A stretch of 55,940 bases of DNA from assembly GCA_024401825.1 (NCBI GenBank), contig JAKSKF010000007.1, positions 1-55,940 on the forward strand, read 5' to 3'. This document shows, piece after piece, positions 42,005 to 51,541 of the stretch. Source of the DNA: Bacteroidales bacterium (GTDB lineage: Bacteria > Bacteroidota > Bacteroidia > Bacteroidales > UBA932). The first letter of the stretch is position 1. Each line of letters begins with the position of its first letter. The notes under the pieces were generated by a model. It was given only the letters and a program-made list of their open reading frames with translations. It had not been told where the DNA came from and did no database searches. The translations under genes and the position numbers were made by a program.

Positions 42005-43285
42005 TTACTGACGCAGGGCGGACTGCAGAATTTCGCTGAGCGTCGGGTGCGCGTGGATTATCCAGCGGGCATCTTCAATCCTGAGGCCGGATGCCATAAG
42101 TACGGCGGCCTCGTGTATGAGTTCGGCGGCGTGCTCTCCAAGGATGTGACACCCTATAATCCTGCCGTCCTCTCCGGCAAGGACCTTGAGGCAACCCTCT
42201 GCCGCGTCGGATGCGAGCGCCTTGCCGTTTGCACGGTAATTGCTCCTCAGCACCCTGTAGGGAATCTCCCTTGCCTTGCAGTCCTCTTCAGTCAGACCCA
42301 CGGCGGCAAGTTCGGGGCGGGTGAACACGACGGAGGGAATTATTCCGAAATCTATTCTGTCCTCCAGGGCGCAGATGTCATTCAACGCCCTGAGTCCCTG
42401 ATATGAGGCGACGTGGGCGAGCATAATGCCTCCCGTGACGTCACCGACGGCATAGACGCCTTCAGCGCTCGTGCGCATCTTGTCATCCGTCCTGATACCC
42501 TTGTTGTCGTACTCCACTCCGGCGGCCTCCAGATTCAGAGCGGAGACCACGGGTCTGCGTCCCACCGCCATAAGAGCGCAGTCTGTCCTCAGGGAGAGGT
42601 TCTCGTCCTTCAGGCGGTAACTGACCTCGAGGAGTCCGTCAGGAAGTTCGGTCAGGGACGTCACCGCGGCGGAAGTCACTATGCCGATGCCGGAACGCAT
42701 CAGTTGTGATTTCAGGCGTTTTGCGATGTCGAGGTCGAAGCGGGGAAGAATTCCGGGACAATATTCAAGGACGGTTACCTTTGTGCCGAGGGAATTGAAG
42801 ATGCCCGCGAATTCGAGACCTATCACTCCCCCGCCTATGATTACCATACTTTCAGGAGCCTTGGCAAGTTCCAGGACACTGCTTGATGTCAAGGCCAGTT
42901 CTGCGCCGGGAATCGGAAGAGAAGCGCTCTGTGAACCGGTTGCGATTATGATTCTGTCCGCCTCGTAAGTCCTGTCGCCCACACTTATGCGGCGGGGGCC
43001 CACGAAACGGGCCCTGCCCTGCACTACGGTGACAGGTTTCAGGAGTTGCTCTATGCCCTGAGCCAACGTTGCCACCACGGCGGCCTTGGCCTTCTGCGCC
43101 TCTTCAAGAGGAAGGGACTTGTCACAGCAGTTGTGAATGAGGGATTTGGTAGGGATGCAGCCTTCATTGAGGCAGGTGCCTCCGAGCGGGCCGTCACTCA
43201 CCAGAGTGACCTCGAGGCCGCGACGCGCGGCCTCGACGGCGGTTTCATAACCGCCGGGGCCCGCTCCTATCACTATGAGTCTCAT
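42005..43285 (-). CDS. lpdA: Dihydrolipoyl dehydrogenase (glycine cleavage L-protein)
   Basis: A 426-aa flavoprotein disulfide reductase. FAD site VIGAGPGGYETAV, redox disulfide GGTCLNEGCIPTKSL, NAD site IIGGGVIGLEFAGIF, FAD contact YAVGDVTGG, and the C-terminal His-Glu pair in HAHPTLSEI. It reoxidises lipoyl-GcvH. Located 38 nt after gcvPB in the glycine cleavage operon, so it is likely dedicated to that complex. It is somewhat shorter than typical Lpd proteins of about 450-475 aa. Confidence 0.95.
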   Translation of the reverse strand: MRLIVIGAGPGGYETAVEAARRGLEVTLVSDGPLGGTCLNEGCIPTKSLIHNCCDKSLPLEEAQKAKAAVVATLAQGIEQLLKPVTVVQGRARFVGPRRISVGDRTYEADRIIIATGSQSASLPIPGAELALTSSSVLELAKAPESMVIIGGGVIGLEFAGIFNSLGTKVTVLEYCPGILPRFDLDIAKRLKSQLMRSGIGIVTSAAVTSLTELPDGLLEVSYRLKDENLSLRTDCALMAVGRRPVVSALNLEAAGVEYDNKGIRTDDKMRTSAEGVYAVGDVTGGIMLAHVASYQGLRALNDICALEDRIDFGIIPSVVFTRPELAAVGLTEEDCKAREIPYRVLRSNYRANGKALASDAAEGCLKVLAGEDGRIIGCHILGEHAAELIHEAAVLMASGLRIEDARWIIHAHPTLSEILQSALRQ

Positions 43286-43323
43286 AAACGCAATCTTATT
43301 TTGTCAAACAACGGCTCCCTGTT

Positions 43324-44766
43324 TCAGGCCTTTCCCGTCCATTTCAACACGGGCTGCCTCGCCGCGGCGGTCTCGTCGGGACGCCCAATCGGCGTGTTGT
43401 GAGGGGCGCCGTGAAGGATGTCGGGGTCCTGCGCGGCCTCTGCGGCTATCCTGCGCATCACGTCAATGAATTCGTCCAGCGTTTCAAGACTCTCTGTCTC
43501 AGTGGGCTCAATCATAATGGCCTGATGGAAAAGCAGGGGGAAATATATGGTGGGCGCGTGGAAACCGTAGTCCAGCAGTCTCTTGGCGACGTCCAGCGTC
43601 GTTGCTCCGGACTTGCCGGTGTGAGCGCCGTCATCAACGAGGCCGTCGAACACGAACTCGTGCTTGCACACCTGAGGAAGAGGCAGCCTGTAACAGTCTT
43701 TCAGACTCTCCTTTATGTAATTCGCCGCAAGGGTTGCAAGGCGTCCCGCCATAGGCAGGTTATCCTTTCCCAGCATCAGTATGTAGGCGTAAGCCCTGAG
43801 AATCACACCGAAGTTGCCGTGGAAACCTGACACCCTCAGGGCGTCGGATGCGGGATTCAGGCTGAAACTTCCCCCGCCGAATTCGGGAAGGAAGCGCACG
43901 AGTTTCTCACAGACTCCAACGGGACCGCTTCCGGGGCCGCCGCCGCCGTGAGGCGTGCTGAACGTCTTGTGAAGGTTGAGGTGCATTACGTCGAAGCCCA
44001 TATCTCCTGGCCGCGCCACACCCATAAGAGGGTTCATATTGGCTCCGTCATAGTAAAGAAGGCCTCCGCAGCCGTGCACGAGCTCCGCAATCCTGCGTAT
44101 GTCCTTCTCGAAGAGTCCCAGCGTGTTGGGATTGGTCATCATTATTCCGGCGACGTCAGGACCGAGAAGAGGCTTCAGGGACTCCACGTCCACCAGACCG
44201 TCCGCTCCGGATTTCACTTCCACGACTTCAAGACCGCAGACCGCGGCGGAAGCGGGGTTGGTGCCGTGCGCGCTGTCGGGAACTATGATTTTTGTCCTGG
44301 CCGAATCGCCCCTGTCCATATGATATGACCTTATGAGCATAAGGCCGGTGAGTTCTCCGTGAGCGCCCGCGCAAGGTTCGAAGGTGAAATGCTTCATCCC
44401 GGTTATTTCCGCCAGGGACGCATCCATCGCCTCATAAATCTTCCTTACTCCCGCAAGGCTCGACTCCGGCTGCAGGGGATGAATCCCGTTGAAATGGGAA
44501 ACCGCCTCCTCATTGATTTTGGGGTTATACTTCATCGTACAGCTGCCCAGAGGATAGAATCCGGTATCGACTCCGAAGTTCATCTGGCTCAGGTTGGTGT
44601 AATGCCTTACCACGTCCGGCTCGCTCAGGGACGGAAGTTCAGGGTCCGACTGTCTCCACAGGGGTCCCTCGAAGGTTTCGGAACGGTCCAGGCCGTTGTC
44701 AGCAAGGGTGAAGGCGCTCCTGCCGGGACGTGAAAGTTCGAAAACAAGTTTGTCGTAATATTTCAT
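43324..44766 (-). CDS. gcvPB: Glycine dehydrogenase (decarboxylating) subunit 2
   Basis: A 480-aa C-terminal half of the P-protein in the two-subunit form. It has PLP Lys in LNLHKTFSTPHGGGGPG, DSAHGTNPASA and YDGANMNPLMG. With GcvPA it decarboxylates glycine and passes the aminomethyl group to lipoyl-GcvH. It is 12 nt after gcvPA. Confidence 0.97.
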   Translation of the reverse strand: MKYYDKLVFELSRPGRSAFTLADNGLDRSETFEGPLWRQSDPELPSLSEPDVVRHYTNLSQMNFGVDTGFYPLGSCTMKYNPKINEEAVSHFNGIHPLQPESSLAGVRKIYEAMDASLAEITGMKHFTFEPCAGAHGELTGLMLIRSYHMDRGDSARTKIIVPDSAHGTNPASAAVCGLEVVEVKSGADGLVDVESLKPLLGPDVAGIMMTNPNTLGLFEKDIRRIAELVHGCGGLLYYDGANMNPLMGVARPGDMGFDVMHLNLHKTFSTPHGGGGPGSGPVGVCEKLVRFLPEFGGGSFSLNPASDALRVSGFHGNFGVILRAYAYILMLGKDNLPMAGRLATLAANYIKESLKDCYRLPLPQVCKHEFVFDGLVDDGAHTGKSGATTLDVAKRLLDYGFHAPTIYFPLLFHQAIMIEPTETESLETLDEFIDVMRRIAAEAAQDPDILHGAPHNTPIGRPDETAAARQPVLKWTGKA

Positions 44767-44778
44767 ATCCCTGTCCTC

Positions 44779-46086
44779 CTATATTGATTTTGCTATCCGG
44801 ACAATGTCGTCAAGTTCCTCCCTGCGCGCCTTTTCGGTACAGCAGAAAGTCACGTAACCCTCTTCCGTCTGAAGAGCGGCGAAGTACCCGGCCTCCAGCA
44901 GGGCCGCCTGCAGTACGCCGACAGGCACCAGCGGCTTGAGGCAGAATTCCTTGAGGAAAGTCCGGCCGGGGAAAGGGTCCTCGAAGCGTCCCGTCGAGAG
45001 CAACGCGTCGTGAAGGTAATGGGAAGCGGAGTGACAGAGAGCGTTGAGTTTCTTCATACCCTCCTTGCCCATTATGGAAAGGTAAACTGTGCACCACAGA
45101 GCCATCAGAGACTCGTTGGAGCAGATATTGGAGGTGGCCTTGTCCCTGCGGATGTGCTGTTCGCGGGCCTGTAGGGTCAGGACGAAGCAGCGCTTGCCGG
45201 AAGCGTCAGTGCTCTGCCCCACAATCCTGCCGGGCAGTTTGCGCATATATTCCTGACGGCAGGCCATAAAGCCCACGTAGGGACCGCCGAAACAAAGGGG
45301 AATTCCGAGACTCTGTCCCTCGCCCACCGCTATGTCGGCGCCCCATTCGGCAGGGCTCTTGACCACCGCGAGAGCGGAAGGGTCGCAATACTCCACGAGC
45401 AGCGCGCCCAGGGAATGTACCGCATCGGAAAGCCCGGTGTGGTCTTCGACTATTCCGAACCTGTTTATGGAAGGGACCACCACTCCCGCCAGGTCGGCCC
45501 CGGCTTCACCTGCCGCCTTGGCGACGTCGGAACTTTCTACCAGCCTTATGCCGGAGAACTTCACGTATGTCCTGACTGTCTGAAGCACGGAGGGAAGCAA
45601 AGCGGAACTCACCACTACCGTGTTGCGCCTGCGGGTGGAGGCGACGCACATCCTCACCGCCTCGGCGGCCGCTGTCGGTCCGTCGTACATAGAGGCGCGG
45701 GCGACGCCCAGGCCCGTGCGGGAGCAAATAATAGACGGCCACTCGAAAATGTATCTCAGCGTTCCCTGCGAGATTTCACACTGGTAAGGCGTGTACGCCG
45801 TGAGGAATTCGCTGCGAGAAGTTATGTAGGGTATCACGGCGGGGACGTAATGGTCATATGCGCCCTGGCCGACGTAAACCTTCAGTTTGGGATTCAGGGC
45901 CGCGAGCGATTCGAAAAACTCGCGGACCTCCTGCTCGCTCTTTGCGCGCGGGAGGTCGTATCCGCCCTTGTGGATGAAATCCGCGGGAACGTCGGAATAC
46001 AGGTCATCTATCGAACCTGCTCCGATTTTGTCCAGCATCCTGCGGATATCTTCCTCTGTCTGAGGAAAATATGCGAATGTACCCAT
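44779..46086 (-). CDS. gcvPA: Glycine dehydrogenase (decarboxylating) subunit 1
   Basis: A 435-aa N-terminal half of P-protein: opening FAYFPQTEEDIRRML, AYTPYQCEISQGTL, MYDGPTAAAEA, GGPYVGFMACRQEYMRKLPG. This split arrangement with gcvPB is common in anaerobic bacteria and thermophiles. It is 2 nt after gcvH. Confidence 0.97.
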   Translation of the reverse strand: MGTFAYFPQTEEDIRRMLDKIGAGSIDDLYSDVPADFIHKGGYDLPRAKSEQEVREFFESLAALNPKLKVYVGQGAYDHYVPAVIPYITSRSEFLTAYTPYQCEISQGTLRYIFEWPSIICSRTGLGVARASMYDGPTAAAEAVRMCVASTRRRNTVVVSSALLPSVLQTVRTYVKFSGIRLVESSDVAKAAGEAGADLAGVVVPSINRFGIVEDHTGLSDAVHSLGALLVEYCDPSALAVVKSPAEWGADIAVGEGQSLGIPLCFGGPYVGFMACRQEYMRKLPGRIVGQSTDASGKRCFVLTLQAREQHIRRDKATSNICSNESLMALWCTVYLSIMGKEGMKKLNALCHSASHYLHDALLSTGRFEDPFPGRTFLKEFCLKPLVPVGVLQAALLEAGYFAALQTEEGYVTFCCTEKARREELDDIVRIAKSI

Positions 46087-46088
46087 AT

Positions 46089-46469
46089 TTATTTTTCTGT
46101 CTGTGTCCTGTATGCCGAAGGCGAGAGAAGGGAGTCGAGTTCTGTCCTGTCAGACATTTCGACTTTGATTATCCAGGCCAGATAAGGGTCCTTGTTGATG
46201 AGTTCGGGGGCGGACTCGAGTTCGAGGTTGGTGGCCACCACCGTTCCGCTGACCGGGCTGTAGAGTTCACTGGAAGCCTTCACGCTCTCCAGGGCTCCGA
46301 AATCCTCTCCGCGGCCGACTTCATCTCCCTCTGCGGGCATATCAACGTAGGTTATGTCTCCCATTTCAGACTGAGCGAAGTCGCTCACTCCTATTATCGC
46401 GACGTTTCCGTCGACTTTCACCCACTCGTGTGACTCGCTGTAAAGCAGTCCTTCTTCGATTTTTGCCAT
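46089..46469 (-). CDS. gcvH: Glycine cleavage H-protein
   Basis: A 126-aa lipoyl carrier. The lipoylated Lys is in the ESVKASSELYSPVSG motif. It shuttles the aminomethyl group between P-, T- and L-proteins. It starts one base after the gcvT stop. Lipoate could be attached by LplA encoded at the head of the operon. Confidence 0.97.
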   Translation of the reverse strand: MAKIEEGLLYSESHEWVKVDGNVAIIGVSDFAQSEMGDITYVDMPAEGDEVGRGEDFGALESVKASSELYSPVSGTVVATNLELESAPELINKDPYLAWIIKVEMSDRTELDSLLSPSAYRTQTEK

Positions 46470-46470
46470 A

Positions 46471-47574
46471 TTATTTCTTGTAGTTTGTTTGATAGAATCT
46501 TTTCTTCACGACCCTTCCGGGGAAGGTCTTGTGCCTTATCTGAATCTGCACCGGGGTTCCGAGCGCCGCGCTTGCGGAATCCACGAGGGCGAAGCAGACG
46601 CTCCGGTCCAGAGAGATGCTGTGATATCCTGTGGTGACCGTCCCAAGAACTTCTCCCGCCTCATTCAGCACGGGATATCCGGCGCGGGGAATGGCGTTGT
46701 CATCGATTTCTATTCCGACGAGTTTCCTTTCCACGCCGCAGGTCTTCTGGTTCAGCAGGGCCTCCCGGCCTATGAATTCCTCCTTGTCGAGTTTGCAGAA
46801 AATCGAAAGGCCGGCCATCACGGGACTGATTTCCGCGCTGAGCTCGTCTCCGTAGAGGGGAAGTCCCGCCTCGAAGCGGAGAGTATCCCTGCACCCGAGT
46901 CCGCAAGGCTTGACGCCCGCGTTCAGGAACAGGTCCCAAAGGTGGCATATCACGTGGTGGGGAGCATAAATCTCGAAACCGTCCTCGCCGGTATATCCCG
47001 TACGGCTGACTATGATGTCGGAACCCAGAAGGCTCGCGTGACGGAATTCGTAGAAACCGAGGGCCGCGGACGGCGAGAGTTCCGGAATCCCGCACAGATA
47101 TTCCTGCGAGCGGGGCCCCTGGACCGCAATCTGTCCCCAGGAATCGGAAGCGTTGTCTATGCTGACCTCGAATCCTGCGGAATTCTCCTTCATCCAGGCG
47201 TAGTCCTTGTCTATGTTTGCGGCGTTGACAACCAGGAGGAAAAGGTCCGGAGCGGCTTCCTTGTACACCAGGAGGTCGTCAACGGTTCCTCCGTCCGGAT
47301 AGAGCATCATTCCGTACAGAATCTTCCCCGCTTCCAGGGCGCCGACGTCATTGGTGAAAATGTGGTTGACGAACTTGCGGGCATCCGCGCCGCTGACGAA
47401 AATCTCTCCCATATGGGACACGTCGAACATACCGGCGGCGTGCCGGACGGCATTGTGTTCGTCTATGATTCCCGAATACTGGATGGGCATATCAAAGCCC
47501 GCGAAAGGGCTCATCCTGGCGCCCAACTGAACGTGCCTGTCGTGAAGGCAGGTGATTTTGAGTGTATCTTCCAT
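46471..47574 (-). CDS. gcvT: Aminomethyltransferase (glycine cleavage T-protein)
   Basis: A 367-aa folate-dependent enzyme. Motifs: MPIQYSGIIDEHNAVRHAAGMFDVSHMGE (the N-terminal folate region), the catalytic NDVGALEAGKILYG segment, RTGYTGEDGFEIY, and LGCRDTLRFEAGLPLYG. It releases ammonia and makes methylene-tetrahydrofolate. It is 30 nt after lplA, too short a gap for a glycine riboswitch. Confidence 0.97.
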   Translation of the reverse strand: MEDTLKITCLHDRHVQLGARMSPFAGFDMPIQYSGIIDEHNAVRHAAGMFDVSHMGEIFVSGADARKFVNHIFTNDVGALEAGKILYGMMLYPDGGTVDDLLVYKEAAPDLFLLVVNAANIDKDYAWMKENSAGFEVSIDNASDSWGQIAVQGPRSQEYLCGIPELSPSAALGFYEFRHASLLGSDIIVSRTGYTGEDGFEIYAPHHVICHLWDLFLNAGVKPCGLGCRDTLRFEAGLPLYGDELSAEISPVMAGLSIFCKLDKEEFIGREALLNQKTCGVERKLVGIEIDDNAIPRAGYPVLNEAGEVLGTVTTGYHSISLDRSVCFALVDSASAALGTPVQIQIRHKTFPGRVVKKRFYQTNYKK

Positions 47575-47604
47575 TTCCCAAAAATACTGTTTTCGGGCGA
47601 CATT

Positions 47605-48318
47605 TCAAATTTTATCGGGACGAATTATGAACGCAGGGTCAAGATACGCGCGTTCAATCTCAAGAATACGTTCCGGGGCATCGTCCGGGAGAGTCACGGT
47701 CCCGTCGGAGAAGAAGCCGGCAATGTGTTCGCCGAGTTCGCCGATTCCGCATTCCAGTCCGAGTTCCTTGAGATTCGAGACCCTCTGGCGGACACTTTTC
47801 ACTCCGTGGGACGAAAGTTTCTCCGCGGATGGGGTGATGGCCTTTTCCAGACGTTCGAAATCGACGTCATACATCAGAGTGCCGTGAATTATGCAGGAAT
47901 TCTTGTCCGCGAAGCAGGCGTTGCCGCTGACCTTGCGCCCGTTCACCGTTATGTCATTGTGACTCGTGCCCACTGCGGGCAGCCCAAGGGCGCGGAGGGC
48001 CGAGGCCAGACTTTCAAGGTAGGAGCCGAACGCGGCCCGCACGTCGGTTCCGGGAACGATGCAGGAAATCATAAGGTTCCCCTCGTCGGAATAGACGCAG
48101 CCGCCTCCGCTCTTGCGCCGCCACATCCGTATCCCCTGCTCGCGGCAGTACGGCACGTTGACCTCGGCTTCCATATCCTGGTTCCTTCCGAATATCACGC
48201 AGGGCTCGGTACGCCAAACAAAAAAGCCCTCTCCAAGGGCCTGCGCCACATATTCTTCTGCGGCTAAATAATATACGAGTTCTTTTGTCCGTGTGCAGGG
48301 AAGCAGAATCCTTTTCAT
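47605..48318 (-). CDS. lplA: Lipoate-protein ligase A
   Basis: A 237-aa biotin/lipoate ligase-fold enzyme. Adenylate-binding RRKSGGGCVYSDEGN and the catalytic Lys in ITVNGRKVSGNA are present. The C-terminal accessory domain of full LplA is absent, as in short LplA forms. It can scavenge lipoate and attach it to GcvH, encoded two genes downstream. It starts 2 nt after the unknown gene at 48321. Confidence 0.93.
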   Translation of the reverse strand: MKRILLPCTRTKELVYYLAAEEYVAQALGEGFFVWRTEPCVIFGRNQDMEAEVNVPYCREQGIRMWRRKSGGGCVYSDEGNLMISCIVPGTDVRAAFGSYLESLASALRALGLPAVGTSHNDITVNGRKVSGNACFADKNSCIIHGTLMYDVDFERLEKAITPSAEKLSSHGVKSVRQRVSNLKELGLECGIGELGEHIAGFFSDGTVTLPDDAPERILEIERAYLDPAFIIRPDKI

Positions 48319-48320
48319 CT

Positions 48321-48785
48321 CTACCTCACCATTTCATAGTCCTTCCTCAGAATCATCTTGGGTTCCATCAGGGAGACTTTCTGGAAGAGTTTTATCTGCC
48401 ATCCCGCGGACAGATGCACCTTGTCTTCGTGCTTTCCTTTCCTCCACCACTTGTAGAAGCCCACCGGGTCATTTTCATAAGGGATTCGCGCCACGATTCC
48501 GGAACTGTAACCGGGATAGTCTATGACAAGATTCAGACCCATATAGCGCTTGTAGTACTCAGGGTCGGCCCTGCGCAGCTTGCTCATCAGAGGATTCATC
48601 ACCTCTATGTCGTCAACCTTCAGAAGTTTTTCCCTGACAATCATCCTGTGGATACGCACGGGGTCGAAATTGAGCCAGGCGCCCAACCTCATAGTCTTCA
48701 CTCCTTCATCGTCCTCCAGAGACAGAAAGTCCATTGAAAAATAGACCCTTTCCGTGTCAAGGGGATATGTCAGTTCTTCTGGCAT
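48321..48785 (-). CDS. Conserved-type hypothetical protein at the head of the glycine cleavage operon
   Basis: A 154-aa soluble protein of mixed alpha/beta character with no membrane segment or recognisable motif. It is charged and has many aromatic residues (VYFSMDFLSLEDDEG, GFYKWWRKGKHED). The start is the ATG at 48783-48785; a GTG one codon earlier is less likely. It precedes lplA by 2 nt and shares the promoter box at 48814-48821, so it belongs to the gcv operon. I do not recognise the family. Confidence 0.7.
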   Translation of the reverse strand: MPEELTYPLDTERVYFSMDFLSLEDDEGVKTMRLGAWLNFDPVRIHRMIVREKLLKVDDIEVMNPLMSKLRRADPEYYKRYMGLNLVIDYPGYSSGIVARIPYENDPVGFYKWWRKGKHEDKVHLSAGWQIKLFQKVSLMEPKMILRKDYEMVR

Positions 48786-48813
48786 CACAAATAATCTTCA
48801 TCGAATCGACATA

Positions 48814-48821
48814 CAAAAATA
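48814..48821 (-). promoter_or_regulatory. Glycine cleavage operon -7 promoter box
   Basis: Minus strand TATTTTTG, 28 nt before the ATG at 48785. No glycine riboswitch-like structure is apparent between box and start. Confidence 0.6.
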
Positions 48822-48901
48822 ATAAAAATATCTTAATCAACGCATTGAATTGAAGAAAAATCGCATTTTCGGTCCATTTTCAGATATTCCTTGGAATATA
48901 G

Positions 48902-48909
48902 TATCTTTG
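48902..48909 (+). promoter_or_regulatory. SGNH-MBOAT operon -7 promoter box
   Basis: TATCTTTG matches TAnnTTTG and ends 20 nt before the ATG at 48930. Confidence 0.6.
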
Positions 48910-48929
48910 CAAGTTTGCATTCAAGAAGG

Positions 48930-50285
48930 ATGAAAAGAGGGGAAATAGTGGCCTTTATCCTGGGCGTCCTGGCGCTTCTCGGCGCTGTCTGCGCAGTGTT
49001 TCCGAAAGACGGAATCGATGCCGGGAGTCTGCACCTGGGCTTCCCCACTCTGGCACAGATGTTCCGGGACGACGATGAGGGCGCGCAGGAAGCGGAGGAA
49101 GAAAACCCGGACGGGCCGGACCCCTGCAGTGAAGGGCTTTATGAGATGCGGACCGCACTGCTTGCCGACAGTTGCGGCATAATGATGCCGACCGACAGCC
49201 TGGACGCGCTCGACAGATTCTTCGACGCGCTCGACTCCGCCGGCGTCAATCCTGTCCGGATAGTCTATTACGGAGATTCCCAAATAGAGGAGGACCGTAT
49301 GAGCTGCACCCTCAGGGACAGCCTCCAGTGCCGCTTCGGAGGCGGAGGAGTAGGACTGCTCCCCGCGGAGAGGCATTACACCTACAGGGCAGGAGTCAGC
49401 GCGACGGAAGGCTTCACGAGATATTCCCTTTACGGCGAAGGCGAGAGGCGCGCAAACCGGAAATACGGGCCCCGGTTCTCGTTCAACAGGATTGAAGGTT
49501 CGGGCGGTGTCTCGATTTCCTCTTCATCGCGCAGCAGGGACAACGCGAGGCTGTTCAGTAACGTGACGGTCTATGCCGGCAACGTGTCCTCGATGCTCAG
49601 GGTTTCCCTCAACGGGCAGACGGACACCCTTCCTGCGGGAACGGCGGCGGGTTCGCTGACCTTCGCCCTGGGCGACAGCGTGTCGAAAGCAAGGCTCAGC
49701 CTCACGGGCCGCGCGGACATTTACGGCATCAGCGTTGACGGCGTGAACGGCGTGTGCGTGGACAACGTGGCGCTGCGCGGCTGCTCCGGAACCATATTCA
49801 CCTCCCTTGACCGTGAGGCTCCGGAATACTATTTCAGCCACAACGGCGCCCGCCTGGTGATTCTGCAGTTCGGAGGAAACACCATCCCGGGAGTCGGCTC
49901 CGCCAAAGGCTGCGGGAAATACGCGCAGTCCATCCGGGAACAGATAGGATACATTCGTGAAGTCGCGCCGCGCGCCGACATCCTCTTCATAGGGCCTTCC
50001 GATATGGCGACCGTCCGAAGAGGTGTCAGACAGACCTACCCCGTTCTGCCGGAATTCATAGATTCGCTCAAGACGGCGGTCCTGGACTGCGGGGCCGCAT
50101 ACTGGGATATGTACAGGGTTATGGGAGGAAACGGCAGTATGGTCAGATGGGTCAAGGCCTCACCCGCCCTGGCGGGCCCCGACTACATCCACTTCACCCC
50201 GGCAGGCGCGGAAAGGATGGGCGCAAGGCTTTACGGGGCGCTTATGGAAATGTACGGATACTACAGGCTGAGGAAGAGAAAATGA
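48930..50285 (+). CDS. Membrane-anchored SGNH/GDSL hydrolase-family protein
   Basis: About 451 aa. An N-terminal membrane segment (about 5-25) is followed by an acidic linker and an SGNH fold: block I YYGDSQIEEDR (catalytic Ser), the oxyanion QFGGN, and a catalytic pair in DYIHFTPAG. A beta-sandwich-like insertion (about 200-320) lies inside. Together with the adjoining second SGNH protein and the MBOAT gene it resembles PatB-type O-acetyltransferase systems acting outside the membrane. The start is ATG 48930, after the promoter box. Its stop overlaps the next gene by 4 nt. Confidence 0.87.
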   Translation: MKRGEIVAFILGVLALLGAVCAVFPKDGIDAGSLHLGFPTLAQMFRDDDEGAQEAEEENPDGPDPCSEGLYEMRTALLADSCGIMMPTDSLDALDRFFDALDSAGVNPVRIVYYGDSQIEEDRMSCTLRDSLQCRFGGGGVGLLPAERHYTYRAGVSATEGFTRYSLYGEGERRANRKYGPRFSFNRIEGSGGVSISSSSRSRDNARLFSNVTVYAGNVSSMLRVSLNGQTDTLPAGTAAGSLTFALGDSVSKARLSLTGRADIYGISVDGVNGVCVDNVALRGCSGTIFTSLDREAPEYYFSHNGARLVILQFGGNTIPGVGSAKGCGKYAQSIREQIGYIREVAPRADILFIGPSDMATVRRGVRQTYPVLPEFIDSLKTAVLDCGAAYWDMYRVMGGNGSMVRWVKASPALAGPDYIHFTPAGAERMGARLYGALMEMYGYYRLRKRK

Positions 50286-51541
50286 GAAGACTCCGGCATA
50301 CGATAGTGTTCCTGCTGGCTTTCACCGCCGTCTGCCAGGGAAGGGGGAAGGTTACGGAAGAGACCGTCGCCGCAACCCCGGACGCCTGTATCCGGACCGA
50401 ACGCGCGCACCTCAGGTTCCCGGGCTCGGCCGACTCCTACGGCCTTTTCATAGCAAAACTGGATTCACTGCTCCGGGGCGAGAAGGACGAAGTCAGGATA
50501 TGGCACATAGGGGCCTCCCACGTCCAGGGAGGCACTTTCAGCAACACGGTCCGGGAGAACTTTGCGTCGATGGCAGCCGGAATGCGGGGAAACCGCGGTT
50601 TCCTTTTCCCGATGCGGCTGGCGGGAACCAACCAGGAGAAGGGTTACTTCATTTCGACCGAAGGGAAATGGAAATCCGAGCTGATGACAAAATCGTCTGA
50701 CAGGTCAGGGACCAGATACGGGGTCACGGGCTTCGCGGCAACCACTTCCGACCCGGGAGCAAAAGTGTTTCTCGACCTGGGTATCAACGGGAAAGGCCTA
50801 TGGAGTTTCAACAAGCTCCGCATACTTGGATACAGTTCCGGGGAAGGGACCGCGGCCCCTTCCGTGAGATGCGGTCAGACATCCGTGGAATTCGTCCGCG
50901 AGGAAGAAACCGCCAGTTTCCTTTTCAGTCTGCCGGAAGATACGGACACCCTGTCGATAGGATTCGACATCCCGGAGAACCAGAGTTTCACCCTGACCGG
51001 CATCCAGCCCCTGAGTTCAAGGCCCGGTGTAAGTTATTACAGTTCCGGGGTGAACGGTTCCACCAGCGCGCAATGGGCGGCAAGGGCGGTTGACCTGGAA
51101 AGGGACCTCGCCCTGATAAGACCGGACCTGTGCATAATAGGTCTGGGGATAAACGATTCGGCCGGCAGTTCCGGCAGATTCAACGCCGAAGCCTTCAAGG
51201 GCAACATCCGTTCCCTAATAGCCAAGGTAAGGCACAGTTCCCCCGGCTGCGCCTTCGTCTTCATAACCACGAACGACTGCTATTATTTCGTTTCCAGAAG
51301 GAGGATGGCGTACAATTCCAACGCTCCCCTGGAACGCAAGGCCATATACGAACTGGCTCAGGAGTACGACGGAGCCGTCTGGGACCTGTACGACCTTATG
51401 GGCGGCGCAAAGTCCGTGAACGGATGGAAGGCCGCCGGCCTTATGTCCCGGGACAGGCTTCATTTCAGCCCGGAGGGATACAGGCTGCTGGGAAACGCAT
51501 TGTTCAACGCATTGATTGAAGGAACCGATGATTTGGACTGA
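50282..51541 (+). CDS. Secreted SGNH hydrolase-family protein
   Basis: A 419-aa protein with an N-terminal signal peptide (RRLRHTIVFLLAFTAVCQG). SGNH blocks: I IWHIGASHVQGG (Ser), III IGLGINDSAG, and V RDRLHFSPEG with the Asp-His pair. It resembles the preceding protein in overall layout and probably arose by duplication. The GASH block I departs from the usual GDS sequence. The ATG overlaps the upstream TGA; the MBOAT gene starts 14 nt before its end. Confidence 0.87.
   Translation: MRRLRHTIVFLLAFTAVCQGRGKVTEETVAATPDACIRTERAHLRFPGSADSYGLFIAKLDSLLRGEKDEVRIWHIGASHVQGGTFSNTVRENFASMAAGMRGNRGFLFPMRLAGTNQEKGYFISTEGKWKSELMTKSSDRSGTRYGVTGFAATTSDPGAKVFLDLGINGKGLWSFNKLRILGYSSGEGTAAPSVRCGQTSVEFVREEETASFLFSLPEDTDTLSIGFDIPENQSFTLTGIQPLSSRPGVSYYSSGVNGSTSAQWAARAVDLERDLALIRPDLCIIGLGINDSAGSSGRFNAEAFKGNIRSLIAKVRHSSPGCAFVFITTNDCYYFVSRRRMAYNSNAPLERKAIYELAQEYDGAVWDLYDLMGGAKSVNGWKAAGLMSRDRLHFSPEGYRLLGNALFNALIEGTDDLD

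Noticed and set aside
46489-48267. A 592-codon plus-strand frame opposite gcvT and lplA.
   Set aside because: Antisense to well-supported genes, without motifs.
48786-48929. Possible glycine riboswitch before the gcv operon.
   Set aside because: Only about 30 nt lie between the promoter box and the first gene, and no paired aptamer elements are visible.
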